64,000 nucleotides of DNA from Streptomyces lichenis (GTDB lineage: Bacteria > Actinomycetota > Actinomycetes > Streptomycetales > Streptomycetaceae): contig NZ_JALPTH010000033.1 of NCBI RefSeq assembly GCF_023218175.1, positions 1-64,000 on the forward strand, read 5' to 3'. Position 1 is the stretch's first letter. Each line of letters opens with the position of its first letter. The notes beneath the pieces are model-generated. The model did no database searches. It worked only from the letters and a program-made list of their open reading frames with translations, and was not told where the DNA came from. The translations under genes and the position numbers were made by a program. Shown one piece after another: positions 8,543 through 16,561 of this stretch.

Positions 8543-8788
8543 CTACGTCCGCCGAGGCGGGAGTGGGCGGGAACGCGGCAGTTCGCCATCGAGGGGTTGT
8601 GCCTCGCGGCGGCGCGGGACGACCCGTTCGTCAGTCTCCTCCGGTGCCTCCCGCCGGATGAGGCGCTTCCCGTGGTCCGGGTGCCGGGCCAGCAGGACTC
8701 GGCAGTCGACGGCCCGGGAGTAGTCGCCCACCCTCTCGGCCGCCCTCTCGGAGCCACGCAGGTACTCGCACTCCTCGCACTCGCTCAC
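8543..8788 (-). CDS. Small CxxC protein
   Basis: An 81-residue protein starting MSECEECEYL, then a helix with DYSRAVDCRVLLARHPDHG and a basic, Pro-rich tail. The Cys-x2-Cys plus a later Cys and His could bind zinc. The GTG start overlaps the upstream stop as GTGA, with GGAGG just upstream, so the two genes are translationally coupled. Short proteins of this look often sit beside XRE-type regulators in Streptomyces; function is unknown. Confidence 0.65.
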   Translation of the reverse strand: MSECEECEYLRGSERAAERVGDYSRAVDCRVLLARHPDHGKRLIRREAPEETDERVVPRRREAQPLDGELPRSRPLPPRRT

Positions 8789-9129
8789 AGCAACCTCCCC
8801 AGCAGCCCGTGCCGCCTGCGGCTGGCGAGGTCCGCGGCGATCCGGGCACGGAGGTCCGTCAGCGCGGGACTGTCGGCCCCGAGCAGTGCCCGCTGCTCAC
8901 TGGGCGGGCGCCTGAGCGGGCAGTACGGTTCGGGGCACCCGCAGGGGTCGAGGTCGGGGGCCGACGGCTGGCGGGGCCGGTCGACGGACACCGCGTCCCC
9001 TTCCGGCCCGCCCTCCCCTGCTCTATCCGAAGGCGGCGCACCATGGCGGGGGTGGGTGCTGATGATCCGCTTGAACTCTCCGTGTAACTCGCTCGATGCC
9101 CTGGTCCCGTGGTTGAGCTGGTCGTCCAT
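8785..9129 (-). CDS. Small hypothetical protein with a Cys-rich motif
   Basis: A 114-residue protein. The N-terminal 60 residues are polar and probably disordered; the centre has CGCPEPYC (a possible metal or disulfide site) and the C-terminal 35 residues form an Arg-rich helix. It is the first gene of a two-gene minus-strand unit, divergent from the regulator at 9261 across about 130 bp. The pairing suggests control by, or cooperation with, that regulator. Confidence 0.65.
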   Translation of the reverse strand: MDDQLNHGTRASSELHGEFKRIISTHPRHGAPPSDRAGEGGPEGDAVSVDRPRQPSAPDLDPCGCPEPYCPLRRPPSEQRALLGADSPALTDLRARIAADLASRRRHGLLGRLL

Positions 9130-9260
9130 GTCAGCACCCTTCGCTCCGCTGTGATCCCCGCCCTCGCACTAGGCAACCGCTCCGCTACGCACAGCGGTAC
9201 CGTTGGAGGAAGGGCAGGGCTTAAGAGCTTTAAGCGTCCAAAGCACGGGAGTTGAGGCCA

Positions 9261-10601
9261 GTGACGGCACGACAGCCGAACGCCGGACTTGAACGGCTGT
9301 ATCGCGAGAGCGGTTGGACGCTGCGACAGTTCGCTCAAGAGGTCAACCGCTTGGGCACAGAGCGTGGGACCCCTCTGCGGTACCGAGAGCCCTCGGTGCA
9401 CCAGTGGTTGAGCGGACACCTGCCAAAGGAGTCCGTCCGGCCGCTGGTTCTTGAGGTGCTCGCCCGGCGACTGCTCCGGCCTATCACGCACAACGAGGCG
9501 GGATTCCCGGCATTCCCGGAAGAGTCCGGCAGCCATCCGGCTACCGTGGAAGGGCTGGCCGACCTCGGGAGGCAGGACATGGACCCCTCACGCCGTAGCG
9601 TCCTGAATGCGGGACTGTTCTCCGTGGCTCTTACCGTTCCCGGGTGGCCGGACGTCGTGGGGCGAATGGAAGCGATTCAGACCGGAAAGACTCAGCGCAT
9701 AGGAATGGCCGATGTGAATATGGTCATCGCAATGACGGAGCGCGTATCCGACCTGGATGATCAATTCGGAGGCCGGCACGCCCGACCGATGGCCGCCGCG
9801 TTCCTCGTCAACACGGTCACTCCTTACCTTCGAGCCGACGCCACAGATGAAGTCCGCAAGGCGATGATGTCAGCGGCTTCCGATCTCTGCTACCTCACCG
9901 GATACATGGCCGTCGATGAGGGGGTTCACGGTCTGGCGCAGCAGTATTACCTGAAGGCACTGGAATTGGCAGGGGCTTCGGAGGACCACCTCACCTACTG
10001 CACCACGCTGCGGGGGATGAGCGTACAGGCGGTTGACCTGCGACACGGAAAGACGGCTATGCGTCTGGCTGACGCAGCAGCTTCCGCATCACCCCAGGCC
10101 GGTCCTCGAATGCGCGCCTTCTTGGCGGGACAGCAGGCGCACGCCTCCGCACAGCTCGGCGATCGCACAATGGCACTGATGTACCTCCGGGAGGCCGAAG
10201 TGGCGATGGAAAGGGCCGAGTCTCAAACCAAGACTTTCGGTTCCTACAACCCGTCTTCACTCACCTATCACGCGGGACAGGTTCGCTACGAACTGGGCGA
10301 CATCCACGGATCGATCAAGGAATTGGAGGAATCCGACAGGCTGCGGCATGGCTCCTTCAAGAGGAACCGGATCCGCTATCTCTCGATGCTTGCCGAACGT
10401 CAGCTGGAGATCGGCCACCTTGAGAGCGCATGCGCCACGTGGGTCAAAGTTTTGGACATCTATCCCGACGTCCAATCAGGACAATGCGACAAGGCCGTGT
10501 CAACGATGCAAGCTCGAATTCGACCCTACCTCAAGAATCAAGCTGCCCGGAACCTCTATCAGCGTGCGCGCTCTGTCACCGCGCCATCAGTAGTGGTTTG
10601 A
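9261..10601 (+). CDS. XRE/TPR-type transcriptional regulator
   Basis: A 446-residue regulator. The HTH is at about residues 8-60 (RESGWTLRQFAQEVNRLG, then PSVHQWLSGHLP), joined to a long TPR-like C-terminal domain (AQQYYLKALELAGAS, AQLGDRTMALMYLREAE). The sequence is noticeably less G+C-rich in its second half than neighbouring genes, consistent with acquisition by transfer. GTG 9261 is preferred over TTG 9252 because it leaves room for GGGAG/GAGG upstream. The divergent small Cys-containing genes are its likely targets or partners. Confidence 0.8.
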   Translation: MTARQPNAGLERLYRESGWTLRQFAQEVNRLGTERGTPLRYREPSVHQWLSGHLPKESVRPLVLEVLARRLLRPITHNEAGFPAFPEESGSHPATVEGLADLGRQDMDPSRRSVLNAGLFSVALTVPGWPDVVGRMEAIQTGKTQRIGMADVNMVIAMTERVSDLDDQFGGRHARPMAAAFLVNTVTPYLRADATDEVRKAMMSAASDLCYLTGYMAVDEGVHGLAQQYYLKALELAGASEDHLTYCTTLRGMSVQAVDLRHGKTAMRLADAAASASPQAGPRMRAFLAGQQAHASAQLGDRTMALMYLREAEVAMERAESQTKTFGSYNPSSLTYHAGQVRYELGDIHGSIKELEESDRLRHGSFKRNRIRYLSMLAERQLEIGHLESACATWVKVLDIYPDVQSGQCDKAVSTMQARIRPYLKNQAARNLYQRARSVTAPSVVV

Positions 10602-10701
10602 TCAGAAGGCAGGAAAGTTCCTGCGCCCATTGCTCGGCGACCCAATCGCCGGCTGACGGCGCGCGCGGTCTCGCGGTTGCGGCACGTCGAGCACAGCGGA
10701 C

Positions 10702-10773
10702 GTGGCCGATGGAACGCGTGAGGACGAGTCGCTGGCCTTGATGGGCACGATCATGGAGGAGCACGCGAGATGA
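10702..10773 (+). pseudogene. 3' remnant of an XRE-DUF5753 regulator
   Basis: This frame reads EDESLALMGTIMEEHAR and stops at TGA overlapping the DUF397 ATG (ATGA). That is the usual ending and junction of a DUF5753 regulator in front of a DUF397 gene, but no upstream frame encodes the rest of the protein. I read it as a deleted regulator whose partner survives. Confidence 0.45.
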
Positions 10774-10976
10774 GCAGCGCACCCGGCCCCGTGGAGTGGG
10801 TCAAGAGCACATACAGCGGCGGAGATGGTGGCCAGTGCGTCGAGTGGGCCCCGGAATACGCCCGCGCGACGGGCACGGTCCTGGTTCGGGACAGCAAGAA
10901 CCCGGACGGGCCGCGACTGGCGCTGAGCCCGGAGGGCTTCGCGGGGCTGGTGGCCTTCGCCAAGGCCCGCGGCTGA
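10770..10976 (+). CDS. DUF397 domain protein
   Basis: A 68-residue single-domain DUF397 protein with the hallmark WVKSTYSGGDGGQCVEW near the start and VLVRDSKNPDGP in the middle. These proteins are abundant in Streptomyces, nearly always directly downstream of XRE regulators with DUF5753 domains, and behave as their regulatory partners. Here the partner gene is only a remnant, so this copy is an orphan. A strong terminator follows at 11000-11042. Confidence 0.85.
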   Translation: MSSAPGPVEWVKSTYSGGDGGQCVEWAPEYARATGTVLVRDSKNPDGPRLALSPEGFAGLVAFAKARG

Positions 10977-10999
10977 CCTCGCCGGCCGTCCGCCGCCCG

Positions 11000-11042
11000 C
11001 TGAGCCCCGCTGCTCCGGTAAAGCCGGAGCAGCGGGGCTCAG
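11000..11042 (+). terminator. Strong stem-loop terminator after the DUF397 gene
   Basis: A perfect 19-bp inverted repeat (arms 11000-11018 and 11024-11042) closes a 5-nt TAAAG loop, 23 bp after the DUF397 stop. There is no T-tract, as is common in Streptomyces. Confidence 0.8.
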
Positions 11043-11140
11043 GTGTCGCGGCCAGCGCCCAGCAGGCTGCCCTATCCTTCCGCCGTGGCGGACCGATGAG
11101 CGGCTCGCGGATGCTGGAGCTCGAACAGGGGAGGCACGCA

Positions 11141-11944
11141 GTGGCATTGGGGACCATAGCCATCACCGGGGCGGCGGGGAACATCGGCTCGGTCGTGCGC
11201 AGGGCATTGCGCGGCGAGGTGAGCCGTCTGATCCTGCTCGACCGCGTTCCCCTGGAGGCCGAGGCCGCGAACGAGGTGATCCACACCGTGGACCTCCGTG
11301 ACGCGGCCGCCGTCGAGAACGCGCTCGCGGGCGCGGATGCCGTGCTCCATCTGGGCGGCGTGCCGGACGAGGCGCCGCTCGGGGATCTTCTGGACGCCAA
11401 TGTGCTGGGTACCCACCACGTCCTGGAGGCCGCCCGCCGCGCGGCGATCCCCCGGGTGGTACTGGCCAGCAGCAACCGGGTGGCCGGGTTCTACCCCACG
11501 GCCCATCGCACCACCCCGCAGGAGCCGGTGCGCCCGGACGGTCTGTACGGGGTGAGCAAGGCGGCCCTCGAAGCCCTGGGAAGTCTGTACGCGGACAAGT
11601 TCGGGGTCTCGGTGATCTGCCTGCGGATCGGCAGCTTCGAGGAGGTGCCGAGCGAACCGCGCCATCTGGCGACCTGGCTCAGCCCGCGCGATGCCGTCGG
11701 CTTCTGCCGCGCCGCGCTGGCGGCCCCGCTCGCCACACGGTTCGCCACGGTGTACGCCGTCTCCGCCAACTCTCAACGCTTCTGGGAGCTTCCGGCGGAA
11801 TCCGAACTGGCCTATACGCCCGTCGACAACGCCGAAGTCCACGCACCGGGCATCGCCGGCGCCGATCTCCCAGCCGATCCCGGAGCTCCGCAAGCCGGAT
11901 CGTTCGCCTCGCCCGAGTTCACCCTGCGACACCTCCGGCCCTGA
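11141..11944 (+). CDS. NAD(P)-dependent SDR, uronate-dehydrogenase-like
   Basis: A 267-residue extended SDR. TGAAGNIGSVVRRAL is the glycine-rich dinucleotide-binding motif at about residues 7-21, and YGVSK contains the catalytic Tyr-x3-Lys. The ADVLHLGG-like strand and the LASSNRVAGFYP block match bacterial uronate dehydrogenases (uronate to aldaro-lactone), whose length is also about 265 residues. I cannot exclude a related sugar epimerase. The GTG at 11141 is chosen because GGGGAGG ends about 6 nt upstream; upstream in-frame ATGs would add about 15 poorly conserved residues. Confidence 0.8.
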   Translation: MALGTIAITGAAGNIGSVVRRALRGEVSRLILLDRVPLEAEAANEVIHTVDLRDAAAVENALAGADAVLHLGGVPDEAPLGDLLDANVLGTHHVLEAARRAAIPRVVLASSNRVAGFYPTAHRTTPQEPVRPDGLYGVSKAALEALGSLYADKFGVSVICLRIGSFEEVPSEPRHLATWLSPRDAVGFCRAALAAPLATRFATVYAVSANSQRFWELPAESELAYTPVDNAEVHAPGIAGADLPADPGAPQAGSFASPEFTLRHLRP

Positions 11945-11964
11945 GGCACCGGCCCGGGCGGCGG

Positions 11965-12336
11965 TCAGGTGGCAGGCCGGACGCCCCACGCCCCCCGTAG
12001 CGCCTCCTCCACTCCATCCCCCAGCACCGCGTGCCCCGTCCCACCCGGCAGCGGCGGCAGGGCGGCCCAGTGGGTCACCGTCTCCTCGGTCCCCCCGCCG
12101 TAGGGCAGCCGGACGACGCCGTCGGAGTCGACGAAGCAGTCCAGGTGGCGGGTGCCGTCCTCGGCGATATGGCGGGTCGTGTAGACCATGGGGCGCACCA
12201 GCCAGAAGGACTCGCCGCTGCCGGAATCGTCGGGTGGCGGGTAGCGGCCCGTGATCGCGGCGGCTACCGGGGCGCCGTCGTCCGGGCGGCGGTCGCGGGC
12301 GTCCACCCAGGTCACCGTGGTGTTCAGGTCCGTCAT
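11965..12336 (-). CDS. DUF551-like small protein
   Basis: A 123-residue protein. It opens TVTWVDARDRRPDDGAPV and later has VTHWAALPPLPGG; the WxxxxDRxPxDG start and a terminal HWxxLPxLP are hallmarks of DUF551-like proteins, which are common in phages and actinobacteria and of unknown function. It is divergent from the reductase-like gene at 12488 with about 150 bp between them and converges on the SDR gene, 20 bp apart. Confidence 0.7.
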   Translation of the reverse strand: MTDLNTTVTWVDARDRRPDDGAPVAAAITGRYPPPDDSGSGESFWLVRPMVYTTRHIAEDGTRHLDCFVDSDGVVRLPYGGGTEETVTHWAALPPLPGGTGHAVLGDGVEEALRGAWGVRPAT

Positions 12337-12487
12337 CTCCACCCTCGATCCGGAATGTGGTCCAGCGGAAAGGACTGCCGGGCGCGCCGGGGAGGTTGCC
12401 CGCGCCCGACGGCGATGCGTGGCGATGAGTTTCGCGCGGGGCGGCAGTCTGTAGTGCCGTACAGCCGGAAGAGAAGGAGTGGTTCCC

Positions 12488-13099
12488 GTGCGCATCACGG
12501 TCAGTGAGTTCATCAGTCTTGACGGTGTCGTCCAGGCCCCGGGTGGGCCGGGGGAGGACGAGTCGGGTGGGTTCGCGCACGGGGGGTGGTCGGGGCCGTT
12601 CTTCGATCCGGAGGTGGTGGGCGGGGCGTTCGACGCGGCGTTGGCCTCGGCGGACGCGCTGCTGTTCGGGCGGCGGACCTGGCAGACGATGGCGGGGGCA
12701 TGGCCGGAGCGGGCCGGGGACCCGTTCGCGGACCGGATGAACGCCATCCGGAAGTACGTGGTGTCGGAGACCCTGGGGGATGAGGGGCTGAGCTGGGAGA
12801 ACACGGTCCGGCTGGGCGGGGGCAAGGCGGCGGACGCGGTGCGGGGACTGGCGGAGTCCGGGGAGGAGGACGGCAACCTGCTGGTGATGGGCAGCCCCAC
12901 GCTGGTGCGGGAGTTGCTGAGCGCCGATCTGGTGGACGAGCTGCGGCTGATCCTGACGCCGGTGCTGCTGGGCGGCGGGAAGTCGATCTTCCCGGAGGAC
13001 GGCGGGCAGCGGCGGTGGGAGCTGGTGTCCAGTACGGCGAGCCCGACCGGCACTCAGGTGTGCGTGTACCGGCGGGCGCAGGAGGCCGGGCGGGGCTGA
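12488..13099 (+). CDS. Dihydrofolate-reductase-fold (RibD C-terminal-like) protein
   Basis: A 203-residue protein of the dihydrofolate reductase/RibD C-terminal superfamily. The opening ITVSEFISLDGVVQAPGG, FGRRTWQTM (NADPH-binding region), a conserved GSPTLVRELL strand-helix and LTPVLLGGGKSIF match the YyaP-type subgroup. An NADPH-dependent reductase is likely, but no substrate is known for most members. GTG 12488 has AAGGAG about 8 nt upstream. It ends about 50 bp before the ABC-F leader, whose own -10 box lies between. Confidence 0.85.
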   Translation: MRITVSEFISLDGVVQAPGGPGEDESGGFAHGGWSGPFFDPEVVGGAFDAALASADALLFGRRTWQTMAGAWPERAGDPFADRMNAIRKYVVSETLGDEGLSWENTVRLGGGKAADAVRGLAESGEEDGNLLVMGSPTLVRELLSADLVDELRLILTPVLLGGGKSIFPEDGGQRRWELVSSTASPTGTQVCVYRRAQEAGRG

Positions 13100-13138
13100 G
13101 GCCGGGAAAAGGGTGTGCGGGGGCGGGTGGGGCGGGGT

Positions 13139-13144
13139 TAGCCT
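13139..13144 (+). promoter_or_regulatory. Candidate -10 box for the ABC-F leader transcript
   Basis: TAGCCT fits TANNNT and ends 7 nt before the ATG of the leader ORF. Transcription would start at or near that ATG, so the leader peptide would be translated from a leaderless end. Confidence 0.55.
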
Positions 13145-13151
13145 CGGCCGT

Positions 13152-13178
13152 ATGGGTGCGTACTACTTCTTCTCCTGA
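13152..13178 (+). CDS. Eight-residue leader peptide MGAYYFFS
   Basis: ATG GGT GCG TAC TAC TTC TTC TCC TGA. The peptide is short, aromatic-rich and followed 63 bp later by an ABC-F gene. Its last codons and stop (13168-13180) are the exact complement of the ABC-F ribosome-binding region (13227-13239). Leader peptides of this size before ribosome-protection or rRNA-methylase genes commonly sense ribosome stalling by antibiotics. Neither stalling nor an inducer can be read from the sequence; the role is inferred from position and pairing. Confidence 0.7.
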   Translation: MGAYYFFS

Positions 13179-13239
13179 CGCGGGACAGGGCCTTGCCCTT
13201 TCCCGGTTCCGATCGTTCTCACGATTCGTCAGGAGAAGA
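13168..13239 (+). promoter_or_regulatory. Attenuator hiding the ABC-F ribosome-binding site
   Basis: TCTTCTCCTGACG (13168-13180, inside the leader ORF) pairs over 13 bp without mismatch with CGTCAGGAGAAGA (13227-13239), which contains the AGGAG Shine-Dalgarno of the ABC-F gene. Nested between the arms is a second hairpin: 13181-13190 with 13196-13205, 9 of 10 pairs and a CCTTG loop. A smaller hairpin, ATCGT-TCTC-ACGAT, lies at 13212-13225. A ribosome halted on the leader would block the outer helix and free the Shine-Dalgarno. Confidence 0.75.
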
Positions 13240-13241
13240 CC

Positions 13242-14891
13242 TTGCGCGTGCGCGCACAGATGATCACCCATGCCTCCACCGGCCCTGAGGCCGCCCAACT
13301 CGCCCTTCGGGACGTCTCCAAGGCGTACGGGACCCGGGCCGTGCTCGATCAGGTGGGGTTCACCGTCCGCCCGGGTGAGCGGGTCGGGGTCATCGGGGAG
13401 AACGGCTCGGGTAAGTCCACGCTGCTGCGGCTGATCGCCGGGGCGGAGGAGCCGGATGGCGGCGAGGTCCGCGTCCGCTTCCCGGGTGGGGTGGCGTATC
13501 TGGAGCAGACCCTCGACTTGGACGACACCGCCCGCGTACAGGACGCGGTGGAGGTGTCGCTGGCCGGACTCCGGGAGCTGGAGCGGAAGTTGCGGGCGGC
13601 GGAGGAGGCGCTGGCGGGCGCGGACGCGGCGGCGCTCGATGCGTACGGGGAGCTGCTGGCCGCGTTCGAGGAGCGTGGCGGCTACCAGGCGGACGCCCGG
13701 GTGGACGCCGCCCTGCACGGGCTCGGCGTCGGGACGATCGGCCGCGAGCGGCGGCTCGGGTCGTTGTCCGGGGGTGAGCGGTCGCGGGTGGCGCTGGCCT
13801 GTGCGCTGGCCTCGGGGGCGGAGCTGCTGCTGTTGGACGAGCCGACCAACCACCTGGACGCGGCGGCCACCGGGTGGCTGGAGGCGCGGCTGCGCGCCCA
13901 TCGGGGCACCGTGCTCGCGGTGACCCATGACCGGGTGTTCCTGGAGTCGGTGGCCACGGCCATCCTGGAGGTGGACCGGGACAGCCGGTCGGTGCACCGG
14001 TACGGGGACGGGTTCGAGGGGTATCGGGCGGCGAAGGCGGCCGCGCGGCGCCGCTGGGTGCGGCGGCGGGAGGAGTACGTGGATGAGGTGGCCCGTACCC
14101 GGGAGCTGGTGGAGGCGGCCGCGCGGCGGCTGGCCACCACCGGGCGGGACCCGCGCCAGGGGTTCGGCAAGCACCGCAGGTCCAGCGAGGCCAAGCTGTC
14201 CGGCCGGGTGCGGGAGGCCCGGCAGCGGCTGGAGCGGTTGGAGCGGGAGCCGGTGCCGGCGCCGCCGGAGCCGCTGACGTTCACCCCGCGGCTGGAGGCG
14301 GCCGAGGAAGCGTCGGCGGTGGAGCTGGCGGGGGTGTTGGTCGAGGGGCGGCTGTGGCTGGACGGGCTGCGGGTGGGAAGCGGTGACCGGCTGCTGGTCA
14401 CCGGGGAGAACGGCGCGGGGAAGTCGACGCTGCTGCGAGTGATCGCCGGGGAGCTGGCGCCTGATCGCGGGGTGGTGCGGCGGTCGGCCGGGGGCAGGGT
14501 CGGGTACTTGCCGCAGGAGACACCGGTGCGGCCGACCGGACGGCCGCTGCTGGCGGCGTACGCGGCGGGGAGGCCGGGGACGGCGGAGGAGTACGGGGAC
14601 GAGCTGCTGGCGCTCGGGCTGTTCCGCGAGGAGGACCTGACCGTACCGGTGGCGGCCCTCTCGGTGGGGCAGCGGCGGCGGCTGGAGCTGGCCCGGTTGG
14701 TGTCCCGCCCGGCGGACCTGCTGGTGCTGGACGAGCCGACCAACCATGTGGCGCTGAGCCTGGTGGAGGAGCTGGAGGTGGCGCTGGCCGCGTACCGGGG
14801 CGCGGTCGTGGTGGTCTCGCACGACCGGCGCTTCCGGGACGCGTTCCGAGGCGCGGAGGTGGTGTTGCGGGGCGGGCGGCGGGTGAGTTGA
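13242..14891 (+). CDS. ABC-F family ribosome-protection ATPase
   Basis: A 549-residue soluble protein with two ABC ATPase domains and no membrane segments. Walker A is GENGSGKST at residues 52-60 and GENGAGKST near 388; the signature LSGGERSRV is near 176; Walker B LLLLDEPTNHLD is near 200 and LLVLDEPTNHVA near 492. The charged linker between domains (about 265-340, rich in Arg and Glu) is the P-site tRNA interaction motif of ABC-F proteins. Members of this group dislodge macrolides, lincosamides, streptogramins or pleuromutilins, or act as housekeeping factors. TTG 13242 is chosen because AGGAG ends 6 nt upstream. The leader ORF and hidden Shine-Dalgarno favour an inducible resistance role. 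Confidence 0.9.
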   Translation: MRVRAQMITHASTGPEAAQLALRDVSKAYGTRAVLDQVGFTVRPGERVGVIGENGSGKSTLLRLIAGAEEPDGGEVRVRFPGGVAYLEQTLDLDDTARVQDAVEVSLAGLRELERKLRAAEEALAGADAAALDAYGELLAAFEERGGYQADARVDAALHGLGVGTIGRERRLGSLSGGERSRVALACALASGAELLLLDEPTNHLDAAATGWLEARLRAHRGTVLAVTHDRVFLESVATAILEVDRDSRSVHRYGDGFEGYRAAKAAARRRWVRRREEYVDEVARTRELVEAAARRLATTGRDPRQGFGKHRRSSEAKLSGRVREARQRLERLEREPVPAPPEPLTFTPRLEAAEEASAVELAGVLVEGRLWLDGLRVGSGDRLLVTGENGAGKSTLLRVIAGELAPDRGVVRRSAGGRVGYLPQETPVRPTGRPLLAAYAAGRPGTAEEYGDELLALGLFREEDLTVPVAALSVGQRRRLELARLVSRPADLLVLDEPTNHVALSLVEELEVALAAYRGAVVVVSHDRRFRDAFRGAEVVLRGGRRVS

Positions 14892-14901
14892 AGGGGGCGG
14901 C

Positions 14902-15267
14902 TCAGGTGTCGGGGGCCGCCGACTGGGCCTCGCGGATGGCGGCGGCCGTCGCCGCCGCCTCGTACCCCGGCGGGACGCCGTCGACCAGCAGGCAGTCGCC
15001 GTCCAGGTGGTCGGTGCGCTGCGGCAGGAGCCGCTGATAGGCGGTGGAGTGGTACCAGTCGCGGGCCTGGTCGAAGGTAGGGAAACCGATGATGACGAGG
15101 GCCTGGTCGAAGGTGCCTTCCAGGACCTCGGTGCGGGGAGCGCCGTGGACGAGGAAGCGGCCCTGGTAGGGGTCCAGGGTGGACTGGATGCGCTCCATGT
15201 AGTCCAGCACCTCGTCGGGGAGGTCGGCGGCCGGGCGGCGGAGGTGGGCGATGGCGTACGCGGTCAT
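14902..15267 (-). CDS. DUF1330 family protein
   Basis: A 121-residue dimeric alpha-beta barrel protein of the DUF1330 family. It has AYAIAHLRRP, YQGRFLVHGAPRTEVLEG and the diagnostic ALVIIGFPTFDQARDWYHSTAYQRLLPQR order (given in parts: VIIGFPTF, ARDWYHS, AYQRLLP). The Trp-Tyr-x-Ser segment is the family signature. Function is unknown; the fold resembles antibiotic monooxygenase-like proteins. The ATG at 15267 is favoured because the family domain starts there. It converges on the ABC-F gene with 10 bp between stops. Confidence 0.85.
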   Translation of the reverse strand: MTAYAIAHLRRPAADLPDEVLDYMERIQSTLDPYQGRFLVHGAPRTEVLEGTFDQALVIIGFPTFDQARDWYHSTAYQRLLPQRTDHLDGDCLLVDGVPPGYEAAATAAAIREAQSAAPDT

Positions 15268-15339
15268 GGCGGGGCCGTCCTCTCGGGGAGTGCCCCGGCT
15301 GTCCCCGGGGCGTGCCGCCATCGTGTCCGGGAGACGACG

Positions 15340-15374
15340 ACGGCGTCGATGACCTCGGAGGTCATCGACGCCGT
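15340..15374 (-). terminator. Stem-loop terminator after the alcohol dehydrogenase gene
   Basis: A perfect 16-bp inverted repeat (15340-15355 with 15359-15374) and CGG loop, 17 bp downstream of the dehydrogenase stop and upstream of the DUF1330 gene, separating the two minus-strand genes. Confidence 0.8.
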
Positions 15375-15390
15375 ACGGCCCGCGAAGGGA

Positions 15391-16434
15391 CTACAGGGTC
15401 GCGGTGTCGATGACGAAGCGGTAGCGGACGTCGCTGTCGAGGACCCGCTCGTAGGCCTCGTTGATCTGGTCGGCGCGGATCAGCTCGATCTCGGCGCCCA
15501 GGCCGTGCTCGGCGCAGAAGTCCAGCATCTCCTGGGTCTCGGGGATGCCGCCGATCGCCGAGCCGGCCAGCGTGCGGCGGCCGCCGATCAGGGAGAACAG
15601 GTTCAGCTTGACCTGGTCTTCCGGGGCGCCCACGTTGACCAGCGCGCCGTCCGTCTTGAGGAGGGAGAGGTAGGCGTCGAAGTCGAGGGGGGCGGAGACC
15701 GTGGAGACGATCAGGTCGAAGCTGCCGGCCAGCTGCTCGAAGGTGGCCGGGTCGCTGGTGGCGTGGTAGCGGTCGGCGCCCAGCCGCAGCCCGTCCTCCT
15801 GCTTGCGCAGGCTCTGGCTGAGCACGGTCACCTCGGCGCCCATGGCGTGGGCGATCTTGACGCCCATGTGGCCGAGGCCGCCGAGGCCGACGATGGCGAC
15901 CTTCTTGCCGGGGCCGGTCTTCCAGTGCGCGAGCGGCGAGTAGAGGGTGATGCCGGCGCACAGCAGCGGGGCGGCGACGTCCAGGGAGAGGCCGTCGGGA
16001 ATGCGGAGGGTGTAGGCCTCGTCCACCACGATGTGGCTGGAGTAGCCGCCGTAGGTGGGGTCGCCGGCCTTGTCGCGGCCGTTGTAAGTGGCGATCATGC
16101 CCTGCTCGCAGTACTGCTGCAGGCCCTGCTCGCAGTATGCGCACTCGCGGCAGGAGTCGACGAAGCAGCCGACGCCGACCCGGTCGCCGACGGCGTACCT
16201 GGTGACGGCGGAGCCGGTCTCGGTGACGACTCCGGCGATCTCGTGGCCCGGGACCATGGGGAAGATCCCCTCGCCCCAGCCGTCGCGCGCCTGGTGGATG
16301 TCGGAGTGGCAGATGCCGGCGTACTTGATCTCGATCAGCACGTCGTGCTCACCGACCGCCCGGCGCGGAACGGTGGTGCGCTCCAGGGGGGCCTTGGCTG
16401 CGGGGGCTGCGTAAGCGGTGACGTTGGTGGTCAT
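15391..16434 (-). CDS. Zinc-dependent NAD(P) alcohol dehydrogenase
   Basis: A 347-residue medium-chain dehydrogenase of the cinnamyl-alcohol-dehydrogenase/YahK group. Catalytic zinc ligands lie in GICHSD and GHE; four Cys in CRECAYCEQGLQQYC form the structural zinc site; VGLGGLGHMGVK is the Rossmann motif and predicts NADP(H) or NAD(H) binding. These enzymes reduce aldehydes broadly. The gene is divergent from the regulator at 16562 with about 127 bp between starts, so that regulator is its likely controller. Confidence 0.92.
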   Translation of the reverse strand: MTTNVTAYAAPAAKAPLERTTVPRRAVGEHDVLIEIKYAGICHSDIHQARDGWGEGIFPMVPGHEIAGVVTETGSAVTRYAVGDRVGVGCFVDSCRECAYCEQGLQQYCEQGMIATYNGRDKAGDPTYGGYSSHIVVDEAYTLRIPDGLSLDVAAPLLCAGITLYSPLAHWKTGPGKKVAIVGLGGLGHMGVKIAHAMGAEVTVLSQSLRKQEDGLRLGADRYHATSDPATFEQLAGSFDLIVSTVSAPLDFDAYLSLLKTDGALVNVGAPEDQVKLNLFSLIGGRRTLAGSAIGGIPETQEMLDFCAEHGLGAEIELIRADQINEAYERVLDSDVRYRFVIDTATL

Positions 16435-16561
16435 GGCTCCACCCTGCCGCCGCGGAAGACTGCCACCCAGCCCTCCGTCGTACCTACGACCAGCGTGCGT
16501 ACCACTGGCAGGATCAGGCTCGGCAGGGTGTGTGTTCCGGCCACCCAGGGATACTTGCGCT

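Noticed and set aside
12513..14822. Long open frame (769 codons) on the minus strand opposite the DHFR-like and ABC-F genes
   Set aside because: It mirrors G/C third positions of the real plus-strand genes, crosses two of them and the leader, and is an Arg/Pro/Gln-rich product without motifs.
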